Source: Clostridia bacterium (GTDB lineage Bacteria; Bacillota; Clostridia; Saccharofermentanales; Saccharofermentanaceae). From it: a DNA stretch of 49,901 nucleotides. Shown here piece by piece: positions 7,729 through 16,075 of the stretch (position 1 is the stretch's first letter; each line of letters starts with the position of its first letter). Position numbers and translations under genes: made by a program. The notes under the pieces were generated by a model that saw nothing but the letters and a program-made list of their open reading frames with translations, ran no database searches and was not told the DNA's origin. The stretch is from the NCBI GenBank assembly GCA_016287245.1, contig JAEEWG010000020.1, forward strand, positions 1-49,901. Reading direction: 5' to 3'.

Positions 7729-8160
7729 ATGAGTAAAATCGCAATTGTATACTGGAGTGGAACAGGAAACACTGAGTCTATGGCTGATGCTGTTGAGGCA
7801 GGTGCCAAGGCATCCGGTGCCGAAGTGATCCGCTTCAGCTCTTCCGAATTCAATTCTGATAAGGCATCGGAGTTCGATGCCATCGCTTTCGGCTGCCCGG
7901 CTATGGGTGCAGAAGTCCTCGAAGAATCCGAATTTGATCCGATGTTTACTGACCTCGAGCAGAAAGGTGTTCTTTCAGGCAAGAAGATCGGTCTTTTCGG
8001 GTCCTATGGCTGGGGCGACGGCGAGTGGATGAGAAACTGGGAAGAAAGAAGCAAGCAGGCCGGAGCCATTCTTGCAGCGGACGGCGTCATCTGCAATGAG
8101 TCCCCCGACGATACAGCAAACGAAGCTTGTAAGGCTTTAGGCGAAGCCCTTTCCGCCTGA
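7729..8160 (+). CDS. Short-chain flavodoxin
   Basis: The 143-residue protein starts with IAIVYWSGTGNTESMADAV, the FMN phosphate-binding loop of flavodoxins. FGCPAMGAEVLEESEF and GLFGSYGWGDGEWMRNW are the two FMN-ring-flanking loops. Flavodoxins carry one or two electrons between redox enzymes and replace ferredoxin when iron is scarce. The gene follows the DUF3793 gene by 73 bp and probably shares its promoter. A hairpin terminator follows. The upstream palindromes and the adjacent DtxR-family gene support iron control. Confidence 0.95.
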   Translation: MSKIAIVYWSGTGNTESMADAVEAGAKASGAEVIRFSSSEFNSDKASEFDAIAFGCPAMGAEVLEESEFDPMFTDLEQKGVLSGKKIGLFGSYGWGDGEWMRNWEERSKQAGAILAADGVICNESPDDTANEACKALGEALSA

Positions 8161-8198
8161 TAGAATTACTAAAACCAACACTCCAATATCGGTCCACA

Positions 8199-8246
8199 AG
8201 AAATGTCTGAGCGAGAATATGCCCTCCTCAGACAATTTCTTTGTTT
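8199..8246 (+). terminator. Terminator after the flavodoxin gene
   Basis: The arms 8199-8211 (AGAAATGTCTGAG) and 8227-8240 pair with one bulged base, followed by TTGTTT. The T-tract doubles as the -35 region of the next promoter. Confidence 0.75.
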
Positions 8247-8270
8247 AACTATGGATTTTTGAAGTATAAT
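8241..8270 (+). promoter_or_regulatory. Promoter of the DtxR-family gene
   Basis: TTGTTT at 8241-8246 and TATAAT at 8265-8270 are 18 bases apart, about 30 bases before the start codon. The -35 overlaps the tail of the flavodoxin terminator. Confidence 0.6.
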
Positions 8271-8299
8271 TGTTCTATCAGCAATAAAGGAGAACGCAT

Positions 8300-8680
8300 A
8301 TGAATGGACTATATGAATCTGGCGAAGATTATCTGGAAACGATCCTCATCTTAAAAAAGCGTAATGGTAATGTGCGCTCGATCGATATTGCACGTGAGAT
8401 GGATCTCAGCAAGCCAAGTGTCAGCCGCGCTATGGGGATCCTGAAGAATAAAGAGTTTATCACGGTCGATGAAGATGGTGCGATCCATCTGACCGAGGAA
8501 GGCTCCAAACTCGCCAAGAAGATCTATGAACGCCACCGCGTACTGACAGAAGCCCTGATGTATCTCGGAGTTGACGAGAAAACCGCCGCTGAAGATGCCT
8601 GCCGCATCGAGCACGACATCAGTGAAAAGACTTTCACCAAGATCAAGAAGCACTTACGGGAAGCGAAGAAAATCGATTAA
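8300..8680 (+). CDS. DtxR/MntR family metal-dependent regulator
   Basis: The 126-residue protein begins with the family signature ESGEDYLETIL, then a winged helix-turn-helix (SIDIAREMDLSKPSVSRAMGIL) and a short dimerisation and metal-binding domain with the usual EDACRIEHDIS helix. There is no SH3-like third domain, as in MntR. These proteins bind DNA when loaded with Fe(II) or Mn(II). It lies between an operon with GTTAGCA-N2-TGCTAAC boxes and a convergent CDF metal exporter. Iron or manganese homeostasis is therefore the likely theme, but which metal it senses is not decided by the sequence. Confidence 0.92.
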   Translation: MNGLYESGEDYLETILILKKRNGNVRSIDIAREMDLSKPSVSRAMGILKNKEFITVDEDGAIHLTEEGSKLAKKIYERHRVLTEALMYLGVDEKTAAEDACRIEHDISEKTFTKIKKHLREAKKID

Positions 8681-8683
8681 AGC

Positions 8684-8723
8684 AATAACCCCTGAAGCAG
8701 ATCAGCCTCAGGGGTTATTTTTT
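8684..8723. terminator. Bidirectional terminator between the DtxR and CDF genes
   Basis: AATAACCCCTGA (8684-8695) pairs perfectly with 8708-8719, followed by a T-run. It starts four bases after the DtxR-family stop and can serve both convergent genes. Confidence 0.9.
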
Positions 8724-8735
8724 CATGTTAGTTAT

Positions 8736-9860
8736 TCACTCTTCCGAGTAATCTGTGTCCATGGCGACCTGCAGCTCATAGCCCGGGAATGCTTTGGCAA
8801 CATCGGCGACCACTTCCGAATATACGGCTTTTCTGTCCTTTGCATCAAAGCTGACTACGATATCGAAGCGGATCATCTTCTTCTCTTTCACCAGATAAAA
8901 TCCGTGGATCTGCTTGACATATTCATGGGCCAGGACGATCCTGCTGACCTCAGTCCTGGTCCGGATCACTTCCTCATCTTTTGTGTTTGTCGAGTAAACT
9001 CCGATCGCTGTCAGGATGACATTGTGTTCTTTCAGGACTTCGATCTGGATCTCTCGCAGGAGCTGATCCAGCTGATCCGCGGAATATGTATCCGGGACTT
9101 CAATATGGATCGATCCGTTCCATCTGTCAGGACCGTAATTGTTGAGGACGAGATCATATGCTCCCTGTACGCCCGGAAAAGCAACGACCGTTTTCTTGAT
9201 ATTCTTGACCAGTTCCTGGTCATTCCGCTCGCCAAGGATCTGGGAGATCGTATCGCGGAGCATCTCGATACCTGCCTTGATGATAACGATAGAGATGACC
9301 GCACCGAGCCAGGCTTCGATCGATACATCGAAACGCATGAAGATCACGGCGGCAACCAAGGTCGAAGCGGAGATCACGGAGTCAAGAGTCGCATCTTCTC
9401 CGGAATTTACCAGAGAATCCGAGTTCACTTTCTTCCCCACCGCTTTCACATAGCGGCCGAGAACGATCTTTACGACAACCGCAACTGCGATAATGATCAG
9501 AGAAATGATCGAGTAGTCGGGAGTTTTCGGATGAATGATCTGCTTTACGGATTCCACAAAGGAAGTAAATCCGGCATAAAGAACGATCACGGAGATGATC
9601 ATCGCGCTTAGGTATTCGATCCTGCCGTATCCAAACGGGTGTTTCTTGTCAGGTTCTTTTCCCGCAAGCTTCGTTCCGATGATCGTGATCAGGGAGCTTC
9701 CCGCATCAGATATATTATTGACGGCATCCAGAACGATCGCGATAGAATTCGTCAAAAGGCCGATCACCGCCTTAAAAGACGCCAGAAAAACATTGGCTAC
9801 GATACCGATCACACTGGTCCGGATGATCTTTTTTTCACGGGACATTTCGTTTTTCCCCAT
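8736..9860 (-). CDS. Cation diffusion facilitator (CDF) family metal exporter
   Basis: The 374-residue protein has the six-helix CDF membrane domain and a cytoplasmic tail with two ferredoxin-like stretches. Helix 2 carries LDAVNNISDAGSS and helix 5 carries GEDATLDSVIS, where D-x3-D replaces the H-x3-D of zinc transporters. In established CDF groups a DxxxD in helix 5 goes with manganese specificity, so Mn(II) export is my best inference. The tail (residues 220-374) is longer than in typical zinc CDFs. It converges with the DtxR/MntR-like gene. The start ATG at 9860 follows GGAG. Confidence 0.92.
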   Translation of the reverse strand: MGKNEMSREKKIIRTSVIGIVANVFLASFKAVIGLLTNSIAIVLDAVNNISDAGSSLITIIGTKLAGKEPDKKHPFGYGRIEYLSAMIISVIVLYAGFTSFVESVKQIIHPKTPDYSIISLIIIAVAVVVKIVLGRYVKAVGKKVNSDSLVNSGEDATLDSVISASTLVAAVIFMRFDVSIEAWLGAVISIVIIKAGIEMLRDTISQILGERNDQELVKNIKKTVVAFPGVQGAYDLVLNNYGPDRWNGSIHIEVPDTYSADQLDQLLREIQIEVLKEHNVILTAIGVYSTNTKDEEVIRTRTEVSRIVLAHEYVKQIHGFYLVKEKKMIRFDIVVSFDAKDRKAVYSEVVADVAKAFPGYELQVAMDTDYSEE

Positions 9861-9896
9861 ATTGTCATCTCCGTATCAAATCTTATGTAAAAAGTA

Positions 9897-9948
9897 TACC
9901 AAAACGCCGGCAAGATCACACATTACAAGAAAAGTGCTTTTGCCGGCG
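9897..9948 (-). terminator. Terminator of the ohrR-gpx operon
   Basis: On the minus strand the arms at 9940-9948 and 9905-9913 (CGCCGGCAA and its complement) enclose 26 bases, followed by TTTT. It lies 19 bases after the peroxidase stop. Confidence 0.75.
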
Positions 9949-9967
9949 CAGGTGGCTCAGGATACTG

Positions 9968-10513
9968 TTACAGAGCAGCTTTTACCGCTTCTTTGACCTC
10001 ATCCATATCTTTGGTAGGCTCGAATCTTGCAATTACCTTGCCCTCGCGGTCGATAAGGAACTTGGTGAAATTCCATCTGATATACGCCTTGTCGCCGAAA
10101 GTCTTATTGTTCATGTTCGAGTATTTTTCAAGCATCTTGAACTTTAAGCCCTTGCCGAACCCCTCGAAAGGCTTCTCTGTAGCCAGATATGCAAACAGCG
10201 GATCTGCGGTCTCGCCGTTAACGTCGATCTTGGCAAACTGCGGGAACTCGGTTCCGAACTTCAGAGTGCAGAACTGATGGATCTCTTCATCGTTTCCGGG
10301 GGCCTGATTGGCAAACTGGTTGCAGGGAAAATCGAGGATCTCAAAGCCCTGGTCTTTCAGTTCTTTATACATCGCTTCGAGCGGTTCATAATGCGGGGTA
10401 AATCCGCAACCGGTCGCCGTATTCACGATCAGAAGAACTTTTCCCTGATACTCGGAGAGACTGACTTCCTTACCGTTTCTGTCTTTTACCGCAAATTCAT
10501 ACACTGTTTTCAT
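9968..10513 (-). CDS. Glutathione peroxidase family thiol peroxidase
   Basis: The 181-residue protein has the peroxidatic cysteine in TATGCGFTPHYEPL, the FPCNQFANQAPG block and the WNFTKFLIDREGKV block of the GPx family. The catalytic residue is Cys, not selenocysteine. Bacterial members usually reduce organic or lipid hydroperoxides with thioredoxin. The gene overlaps the stop of an OhrR-type regulator by four bases (ATGA), so it belongs to an organic peroxide response operon. An oxygen-sensitive organism would need such a defence. Confidence 0.95.
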   Translation of the reverse strand: MKTVYEFAVKDRNGKEVSLSEYQGKVLLIVNTATGCGFTPHYEPLEAMYKELKDQGFEILDFPCNQFANQAPGNDEEIHQFCTLKFGTEFPQFAKIDVNGETADPLFAYLATEKPFEGFGKGLKFKMLEKYSNMNNKTFGDKAYIRWNFTKFLIDREGKVIARFEPTKDMDEVKEAVKAAL

Positions 10514-10974
10514 ACTTCGTCTCCTTTTGCGTTTTTCTTCTGCTGGCTATCCAATAATTCATAAAGAAGATCATAGAGCATCTTCGCTTTTTCAGGTGCA
10601 AGTTCGATGCAGGATGCCACTTTTAGCGGAACATCTTTTGCCTTCTCCTGAAGCGCTTTTCCCTCTTCTGTCAGCGAGATCACGACAACGCGATCATCTT
10701 CGGCACTTCTTACTTTCAGGATATATCCTGCCTGCTGCAGTTTCTTAAGAAGCGGCGACATTGTTCCGCTATCAAGTTTCAGCTTCTCGCAGATCTCACT
10801 GACCGTGATCCCGTCTTTTTCCCAGAGGACCAGAAATACAAGGTACTGGGTGTACGTCAGTCCGAGTTCATTCAGATACGGCGTATATTGGGCGATCACA
10901 TTTCTCGATGCCGCATAAAGAGGAAAACAAAGCTGATTGGAAAGTTTCATCGCTTCACGATAATCGTATTTCAT
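10510..10974 (-). CDS. MarR family regulator, OhrR type
   Basis: The 154-residue protein has the OhrR signature: an N-terminal reactive cysteine in NQLCFPLYAASR, then LTYTQYLVFLVLWE and the winged helix LDSGTMSPLLKKLQQAGYI. The tyrosines that hydrogen-bond the cysteine in OhrR (in YTPYL and YTQYL) are present. OhrR senses organic hydroperoxides by oxidation of this cysteine. Here it leads an operon with glutathione peroxidase instead of the usual Ohr protein. A palindrome of OhrR-box type lies directly upstream. The start ATG at 10974 follows AGGAG. Confidence 0.93.
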   Translation of the reverse strand: MKYDYREAMKLSNQLCFPLYAASRNVIAQYTPYLNELGLTYTQYLVFLVLWEKDGITVSEICEKLKLDSGTMSPLLKKLQQAGYILKVRSAEDDRVVVISLTEEGKALQEKAKDVPLKVASCIELAPEKAKMLYDLLYELLDSQQKKNAKGDEV

Positions 10975-10995
10975 GCACGGCTCCTTTTTGTTTGA

Positions 10996-11010
10996 TACAA
11001 TTATATTGTA
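10996..11010. promoter_or_regulatory. OhrR-box-like operator upstream of the ohrR-gpx operon
   Basis: TACAAT and ATTGTA form a perfect dyad around TAT. A weaker second half continues to about 11025 (TTAATTATC). The TACAATT/ATTGTA words match the known Bacillus OhrR operator. It lies 22 bases before the regulator start, which suggests autoregulation. Confidence 0.75.
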
Positions 11011-11045
11011 TGCAACTTAATTATCATTGTCAATATGCTCCTTAC

Positions 11046-11082
11046 AAAAATGCTGTCTCATGGGATTTCCCAGTAAGGCAGC
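11046..11082 (-). terminator. Terminator of hydE
   Basis: On the minus strand GGCAGC-type outer arms (11077-11082 with 11052-11057, one G-U) and an inner TGGGA/TCCCA stem (11061-11072) are followed by ATTTTT. It lies about 40 bases beyond the hydE stop. Confidence 0.7.
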
Positions 11083-11120
11083 CTCTTCACTTTACAAGTT
11101 TTCAAAATGGATGCGCGGAT

Positions 11121-12167
11121 CTATGCGTTCTTATGGTCGCCGCGGTCCACGACGATCTCATAACCGACGGAAGCGACTCTGGCCGACAGGCACTTAATGC
11201 ACTCGGCGGATTCGCTGTCGAGGCAGATCTTGCCATCGTAGAGCGCGTATTTCCCGCGGACCATAACGGGAGAAAGATTCGGCATGACGACATTGGCGCC
11301 GTACTGCATGCCCTTTTCTCTTCCCATCGGGTCGATCGTCCCGAGCGCAGTCGTCGCCGGAAGCAGGACATCCGGCACCAGCAGACGGATGATCGAAAGA
11401 AGCTTCAGCGTCATCTTCAGCGTTCCGGCCGGTTCATCTTTAAAGATGGTATCTTTATGCGGAATAAACGGGCCGATCCCGCACATATCGGGATGGAATT
11501 CCTTAATGAAACGAAGATCAGAGATGATGTCCTCTGTCGTCTGATACGGAGACCCGACCATCATGCCGCAGCCGACCTGATAGCCGATTCCACGAAGGGT
11601 CTTAAGGCAGTTCATTCGGTTTTCCCATGAAAGATTCTCCGGATGGAGTTTTCTATAGTGATCAGGCGATGCCGTCTCGTGACGGAGGAGATATCTGTCC
11701 GCACCGGCTTCAAAGAATGCGCGGTAGCTCTCTTCGCTTTTTTCGCCGATCGAAAGTGTCACGGCGCAGTCCGGATGCATCTGCTTGATCGCACGTACCA
11801 GGGAAACGATCTTATCGTCTGTATAGTACGGATCTTCTCCGCCCTGCAGTACAAACGTACGGAAGCCCAGCTCATATCCTTCACGGACACAAGCGAGGAT
11901 CTGCTCGTCCGACAGGCGGTATCTCTCGGCATTTGTGTTCTTACAGTTGATGCCGCAGTAATAGCAGCCGTTTTTACAATAGTTCGTGAACTCGATAAGC
12001 CCGCGGATATAAACGGCCTTGCCATAGATCTTTTCGCGTACCTGCCGCGCGCAGGAGGACAGATACGAAAGAGCTTCCTCGTCTTCTGTATCCAAAAGCG
12101 CTTCCCACTCTTCGTTTGTAAGATCGCGCGTATCTTTCAGTTTTTCGATAATACCTATCAAATCCAT
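11121..12167 (-). CDS. hydE: [FeFe]-hydrogenase H-cluster maturase HydE (radical SAM)
   Basis: The 348-residue protein is a radical SAM enzyme of the biotin-synthase-like class. IRGLIEFTNYCKNGCYYCG carries the CX3CX2C cluster motif in the form specific to HydE. FVLQGGEDPYYTDD and GCGMMVGSPYQT are further HydE blocks, and the length is normal. HydE works with HydF and HydG to build the di-iron subcluster of [FeFe]-hydrogenase; neither partner nor a hydrogenase is in this window. No Shine-Dalgarno is visible, and a -10-like TAGAAT sits only seven bases upstream of the ATG. Confidence 0.93.
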   Translation of the reverse strand: MDLIGIIEKLKDTRDLTNEEWEALLDTEDEEALSYLSSCARQVREKIYGKAVYIRGLIEFTNYCKNGCYYCGINCKNTNAERYRLSDEQILACVREGYELGFRTFVLQGGEDPYYTDDKIVSLVRAIKQMHPDCAVTLSIGEKSEESYRAFFEAGADRYLLRHETASPDHYRKLHPENLSWENRMNCLKTLRGIGYQVGCGMMVGSPYQTTEDIISDLRFIKEFHPDMCGIGPFIPHKDTIFKDEPAGTLKMTLKLLSIIRLLVPDVLLPATTALGTIDPMGREKGMQYGANVVMPNLSPVMVRGKYALYDGKICLDSESAECIKCLSARVASVGYEIVVDRGDHKNA

Positions 12168-12174
12168 AGGTTAT

Positions 12175-12202
12175 ATTCTAGCAGAAAAATCGAAGAATGA
12201 AA
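12175..12202 (-). promoter_or_regulatory. Possible promoter of hydE, implying a leaderless mRNA
   Basis: On the minus strand TTTCAT (12202-12197) and TAGAAT (12180-12175) are 16 bases apart. The -10 ends seven bases before the ATG, so transcription would begin at or next to the start codon. The -35 is weak, so this is tentative. Confidence 0.35.
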
Positions 12203-12267
12203 TACCCTGTGAGATCATTTGCCGGAAAACGGATCCCCCGCGATGACGGTTATGCTTCCGATCGCGT

Positions 12268-13572
12268 TCAGAGGATATCGATATATTCGCCTGCAAGTGC
12301 CTTATTCATCGAGCGGACAGCGCAGAACTTACCGCACATGGAGCAGCTCTCTTCGATCTCCGGAGATCTGTCATCACGGATGCTCTTTGCGGTCACCGGG
12401 TCGATGGCGCAGTTCCACTGTTCATCCCAGTCGAAGTTTCTTCTCGCGTCAGCCATACGGTCATCGATGTCTCTGGCATGCGGGATCTTCTTCGCGATGT
12501 CTGCCGCATGCGCCGCGATACGGGAGGCAATGATGCCCTGCTTTACGTCGTCTACATTCGGGAGCGCGAGATGCTCAGCAGGTGTGACATAGCAAAGGAA
12601 TGCCGCACCGGCTTTAGCTGCGATCGCACCGCCGATGGCCGACGTGATGTGATCATATCCCGGCGCGATATCGGTCACGAGCGGCCCAAGGACATAAAAC
12701 GGTGCGCCGTGGCAGATGCGCTGCTGGATCTTCATGTTCGCTTCGATCTCATCCATCGCCATATGACCCGGGCCTTCGACCATGACCTGTACATCCCTAT
12801 CCCAGGCACGCTTCGTGAGTTCACCGAGTCTTACGAGTTCCTCGATCTGGCAGACGTCGGAAGAGTCAGCCAGGCAGCCCGGCCGGCAGGCATCACCTAA
12901 GGAGATTGTAACGTCGTACTCACGGCAGATGTCGAGGATCTCATCGAAATGCTCGTAGAAAGGATTCTCTTCACCGGTCATGCACATCCAGGCAAAGACC
13001 AGAGATCCGCCGCGGGAAACGATATTCATCTTTCTTCCGACTTTTCGGATCTGTTCGATCGTCTTTCTCGTGATCCCGCAGTGGAGGGTGACAAAGTCTA
13101 CTCCGTCTTCCGCATGAAGTCTTACCACATCGATAAAGTCCTTCGCCGTCAGTGTGGCCAGGTCTCTCTGGTAGTGGATGACAGAATCATAGACCGGAAC
13201 CGTGCCGATCATGGCCGGGCACTCGCTCGTGAGTTTTCTTCGGAAAGGCTGGGTATTTCCATGAGAGGATAAGTCCATGATGGCCTCGGCACCCATATCG
13301 ACCGCCGCCAAGACTTTCTTCATCTCGATATCGTAGTCCTTGCAGTCCTTCGATACACCGAGGTTGACGTTGATCTTCGTTTTCAGCATGGAGCCGACAC
13401 CATTCGGATCGATGCAGGTGTGAAGCTTATTGGCACAGATTGCGACCTGGCCGTCGGCGACCCATTGACGGATCTCTTCTTCCGTTCTGTATTCCTTCTT
13501 CGCGACTGCCTTCATCTCCGGGGTGATGATCCCTTTTCTGGCTGCATCCATCTGTGTCGTGTAGTTTTTCAT
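12268..13572 (-). CDS. thiC: Phosphomethylpyrimidine synthase ThiC
   Basis: The 434-residue protein makes the HMP phosphate moiety of thiamine from aminoimidazole ribotide, using a radical SAM cluster held by the C-terminal CSMCGKFC motif (residues about 410-417). VEGPGHMAMDEIEANMKIQ and LGPLVTDIAPGYDHITSAIG are conserved ThiC blocks, and the protein has the short form without the N-terminal extension of plant and E. coli types. It is last in the thiM-thiE-thiD-thiC operon downstream of a TPP riboswitch. A 77-bp gap separates it from thiD. The start ATG follows AGGAAAAG. Confidence 0.97.
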   Translation of the reverse strand: MKNYTTQMDAARKGIITPEMKAVAKKEYRTEEEIRQWVADGQVAICANKLHTCIDPNGVGSMLKTKINVNLGVSKDCKDYDIEMKKVLAAVDMGAEAIMDLSSHGNTQPFRRKLTSECPAMIGTVPVYDSVIHYQRDLATLTAKDFIDVVRLHAEDGVDFVTLHCGITRKTIEQIRKVGRKMNIVSRGGSLVFAWMCMTGEENPFYEHFDEILDICREYDVTISLGDACRPGCLADSSDVCQIEELVRLGELTKRAWDRDVQVMVEGPGHMAMDEIEANMKIQQRICHGAPFYVLGPLVTDIAPGYDHITSAIGGAIAAKAGAAFLCYVTPAEHLALPNVDDVKQGIIASRIAAHAADIAKKIPHARDIDDRMADARRNFDWDEQWNCAIDPVTAKSIRDDRSPEIEESCSMCGKFCAVRSMNKALAGEYIDIL

Positions 13573-13649
13573 TTTACTTTTCCTCGCATTTCTTTCGTGT
13601 TTTATTTCTTATGCCAAAGCACGTGTGTCCTTTTTTCTCCCTTTTTCAC

Positions 13650-14459
13650 TTACGCTTTTTCGTAGAGCTGGTAGTTATGCATCAGCGGGCCGCTTCCGGA
13701 GCCTAGATCAAGACCTGCCTCCAGTGCCCCCGTGATGTAGGTCTTCGCTTCCGAGATACTGTCGTCAAGCGGTACGCCGATCGCCAGCATGGAAGCGATC
13801 GCAGAAGAAAGCGTGCACCCGGTTCCATGCGTATTCGGATTGTCGATCCGTGTTCCTTTATACCAGTACACGCGTCCGTCAGAATAAAGAAGATCGTCTG
13901 CATCGCAGATGCTGTGTCCGCCTTTAAGGAGAACGGACACCGTCTGTCCGGAATCGGTACTGATCTTTTCCGAGATCAGCTTCGCCGCTTTTTCCATATC
14001 TTCGCGGCAAGTGATCTTCATGCCCGAAAGGATCTCCCCTTCCGGGATATTCGGCGTGATCACCGTGGCCAGCGGCATCAGCTTTTTGATCAGAACATCG
14101 ATCGCATCGTCCGTGATGAGTTTGGCACCCGATGTGGCAACCATGACAGGATCGACGACAATGTTCTTCGCTTTATAGAACGTAAGCCTCTCTGCGATGA
14201 CTTCTATCAGAGCCGGAGAAGAGACCATGCCGATCTTCACGGCATCTGGGAAGATGTCGGTAAACACCGCATCGATCTGCATTTTCAGAAAGTCCGGGCT
14301 CACTTCCATGATGCCCGTCACGCCCGTCGTATTCTGTGCGGTCAGTGCAGTAATGACACTCATGGCATAGACACCGTTCATGGTCATCGTCTTAATGTCC
14401 GCCTGGATCCCGGCGCCGCCGGAGCAGTCGCTTCCCGCGATCGTCAGAGCTGTATGCAT
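13650..14459 (-). CDS. thiD: Hydroxymethylpyrimidine/phosphomethylpyrimidine kinase ThiD
   Basis: ThiD phosphorylates HMP twice to HMP-PP. I chose ATG 14459, giving 269 residues, because the conserved N-terminus (TALTIAGSDCSGGAGIQAD) begins there and AGGAAGAG precedes it; ATG 14492 is an in-frame alternative. PVMVATSGAKL and the anion-hole motif NTHGTGCTLSSAIA are typical of the ribokinase-like ThiD family. In the operon it follows thiE and precedes thiC. Its product joins the thiazole made by ThiM in the ThiE reaction. Confidence 0.96.
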   Translation of the reverse strand: MHTALTIAGSDCSGGAGIQADIKTMTMNGVYAMSVITALTAQNTTGVTGIMEVSPDFLKMQIDAVFTDIFPDAVKIGMVSSPALIEVIAERLTFYKAKNIVVDPVMVATSGAKLITDDAIDVLIKKLMPLATVITPNIPEGEILSGMKITCREDMEKAAKLISEKISTDSGQTVSVLLKGGHSICDADDLLYSDGRVYWYKGTRIDNPNTHGTGCTLSSAIASMLAIGVPLDDSISEAKTYITGALEAGLDLGSGSGPLMHNYQLYEKA

Positions 14460-14496
14460 GTCTCTTCCTGAAACCGTCAATGAGATTCCCATATGC

Positions 14497-15162
14497 TTAT
14501 CCCTCAACCATATCCTTCGTTTTTACAAGAAGGTCTTCTGTTGCTTTCCTGATATCTTTCGCACCGAAGATCGCGGAGATCACGGCGATGCCACAGATCC
14601 CTGCGCCCTTCAGTTCGGAAACATTATTCCCCGAGATTCCGCCGATGGCGATGACCGGGATATGAACGGCTTCACAGATCGCCTTCAGCGTCTCTTTATC
14701 CACCTCGACGGCATCGTCCTTCGAACCGGTCGGAAATACCGCGCCGACACCCAGGTAATCTGCGCCGCGTTTTTCGGCCAGGACCGCCTGTTCGACAGTC
14801 TGCGCGGAAACTCCCAGGATCTTGTCCGGTCCGAGAAGAGCTCTAACATCGCCCGCTTCCATATCGCTCTGTCCGACATGGACACCGTCGGCTCCCATTC
14901 TTTTTGCGATATCGACATTATCGTTTACAACAAAAGGCACCTTATACTTTCTGCAGAGTTCCTGGATCTCGATGGCTTCCTTTTCAAAGGCGGCATCATC
15001 CAGGTTCTTTTCGCGAAGCTGGACAAACGTCGTGCCTCCCAAGATCGCAAGCTCCACCTGCTGGGCAAGTGTCATTTCGTCCGTCCAGCGGCGGTCGGTC
15101 ACGGCATAAAGAAGAAGCGTTTCTTCCAGAGATTTCCCGGAAAAGGTCTTATCGGATCTCAT
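14497..15162 (-). CDS. thiE: Thiamine-phosphate synthase ThiE
   Basis: The 221-residue TIM-barrel enzyme condenses HMP-PP with hydroxyethylthiazole phosphate. The start at ATG 15162 is inside thiM (14-bp overlap); a longer in-frame extension to 15315 has no support. Conserved blocks are FVQLREKNLD, FVVNDNVDIAKRMGADGVHVGQ, GVGAVFPTGSKDD and AIGGISGNNV, which hold the pyrophosphate and the essential Arg/Lys. It is the second gene of the riboswitch-controlled thiamine operon. Confidence 0.97.
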   Translation of the reverse strand: MRSDKTFSGKSLEETLLLYAVTDRRWTDEMTLAQQVELAILGGTTFVQLREKNLDDAAFEKEAIEIQELCRKYKVPFVVNDNVDIAKRMGADGVHVGQSDMEAGDVRALLGPDKILGVSAQTVEQAVLAEKRGADYLGVGAVFPTGSKDDAVEVDKETLKAICEAVHIPVIAIGGISGNNVSELKGAGICGIAVISAIFGAKDIRKATEDLLVKTKDMVEG

Positions 15163-16000
15163 ATTTCGCACCTTCTTCCAGTGTCTTTGCATCCATATTA
15201 AAGATCGCATCGATGATGCGGTTTCTGTAGGTGGAATTTCCTTCGCCGTCCTGCATCTTCGACCAGCCGATCTCGCCGGAAAGGCCCATAAGGCAGACTG
15301 CAGCAGCCACGGCATCGACCATATTTTCCGGATTTGCGACCGCGTAAGCAGTGGCCACAGAAGAAAGCTGGCAGCCGGTCCCCGTGATGCGGCTCATCTC
15401 TTTTCGGCCGTTACGGATGACATAGCATCTTCCACTGTCGGAAACCAGATCGATCGCACCGGTAATGGCGATCACCGCATTCGTTTTTTCTGCAAATGCT
15501 TTTACAAAGGAAACCATCTCATCGAGGTTCTCTTCCGTGACGGTATCAGCCGCATCGGCATCCACGCCCTTCGTGGTTCCGGCACCCTTTGCCAGTGTCT
15601 TGATCTCGGAGATGTTTCCGCGGATGATCGACGGATGAAGTTTTTCCACGATATCCTGAGCTGTCGAAGTACGAAGTGCACTCGCACCAGCACCGACCGG
15701 ATCCAGAAGGATCACGTGACCGAGTTCCAAGGCTCTTTTCCCTGCCAGGAACATCGCTTCGATTGAACGCTCGTTCAGCGTACCAATATTGATATTCAAG
15801 CCTCCGCAGATCGAAGTGATGTCCTCGACATCCTTTGGTTCGTCCGACATGATCGGCGATCCGCCGCACGCCAAAAGTGCATTGGCCACATCGTTGACAG
15901 TCACGTAATTTGTGATATTGTGGATGAGCGGCGTTTTCTCATGCACTGCCGTAAGACAGTCGCCCAAAGCTTTTCGTTCTTTTCCATGAAGTGCACTCAT
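15149..16000 (-). CDS. thiM: Hydroxyethylthiazole kinase ThiM
   Basis: ThiM phosphorylates salvaged hydroxyethylthiazole. The start at ATG 16000 (283 residues) is set by AAGAGGT directly upstream; the frame is open a little further without support. PLIHNITNYVTVNDVANALLA, GSPIMSDEP, LDPVGAGAS and the catalytic GTGCQLSSVATAYA block identify the family. It is the first gene after the TPP riboswitch. The operon has salvage ThiM and no thiazole-synthesis genes (thiG, thiH, thiS) nearby, so thiazole may be salvaged or made from elsewhere in the genome. Confidence 0.97.
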   Translation of the reverse strand: MSALHGKERKALGDCLTAVHEKTPLIHNITNYVTVNDVANALLACGGSPIMSDEPKDVEDITSICGGLNINIGTLNERSIEAMFLAGKRALELGHVILLDPVGAGASALRTSTAQDIVEKLHPSIIRGNISEIKTLAKGAGTTKGVDADAADTVTEENLDEMVSFVKAFAEKTNAVIAITGAIDLVSDSGRCYVIRNGRKEMSRITGTGCQLSSVATAYAVANPENMVDAVAAAVCLMGLSGEIGWSKMQDGEGNSTYRNRIIDAIFNMDAKTLEEGAKYEIR

Positions 16001-16075
16001 GAAGACCTCTTTCCCGCCGGAAAGCACCCGGCTAAGTTTTTTCTAAAACACACAGAGATCATTTCGATAAGACAA

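Noticed and set aside
8571..9611. 346-codon plus-strand frame opposite the CDF exporter
   Set aside because: It starts inside the DtxR-family gene, crosses a terminator and reads antisense to a well-supported transporter.
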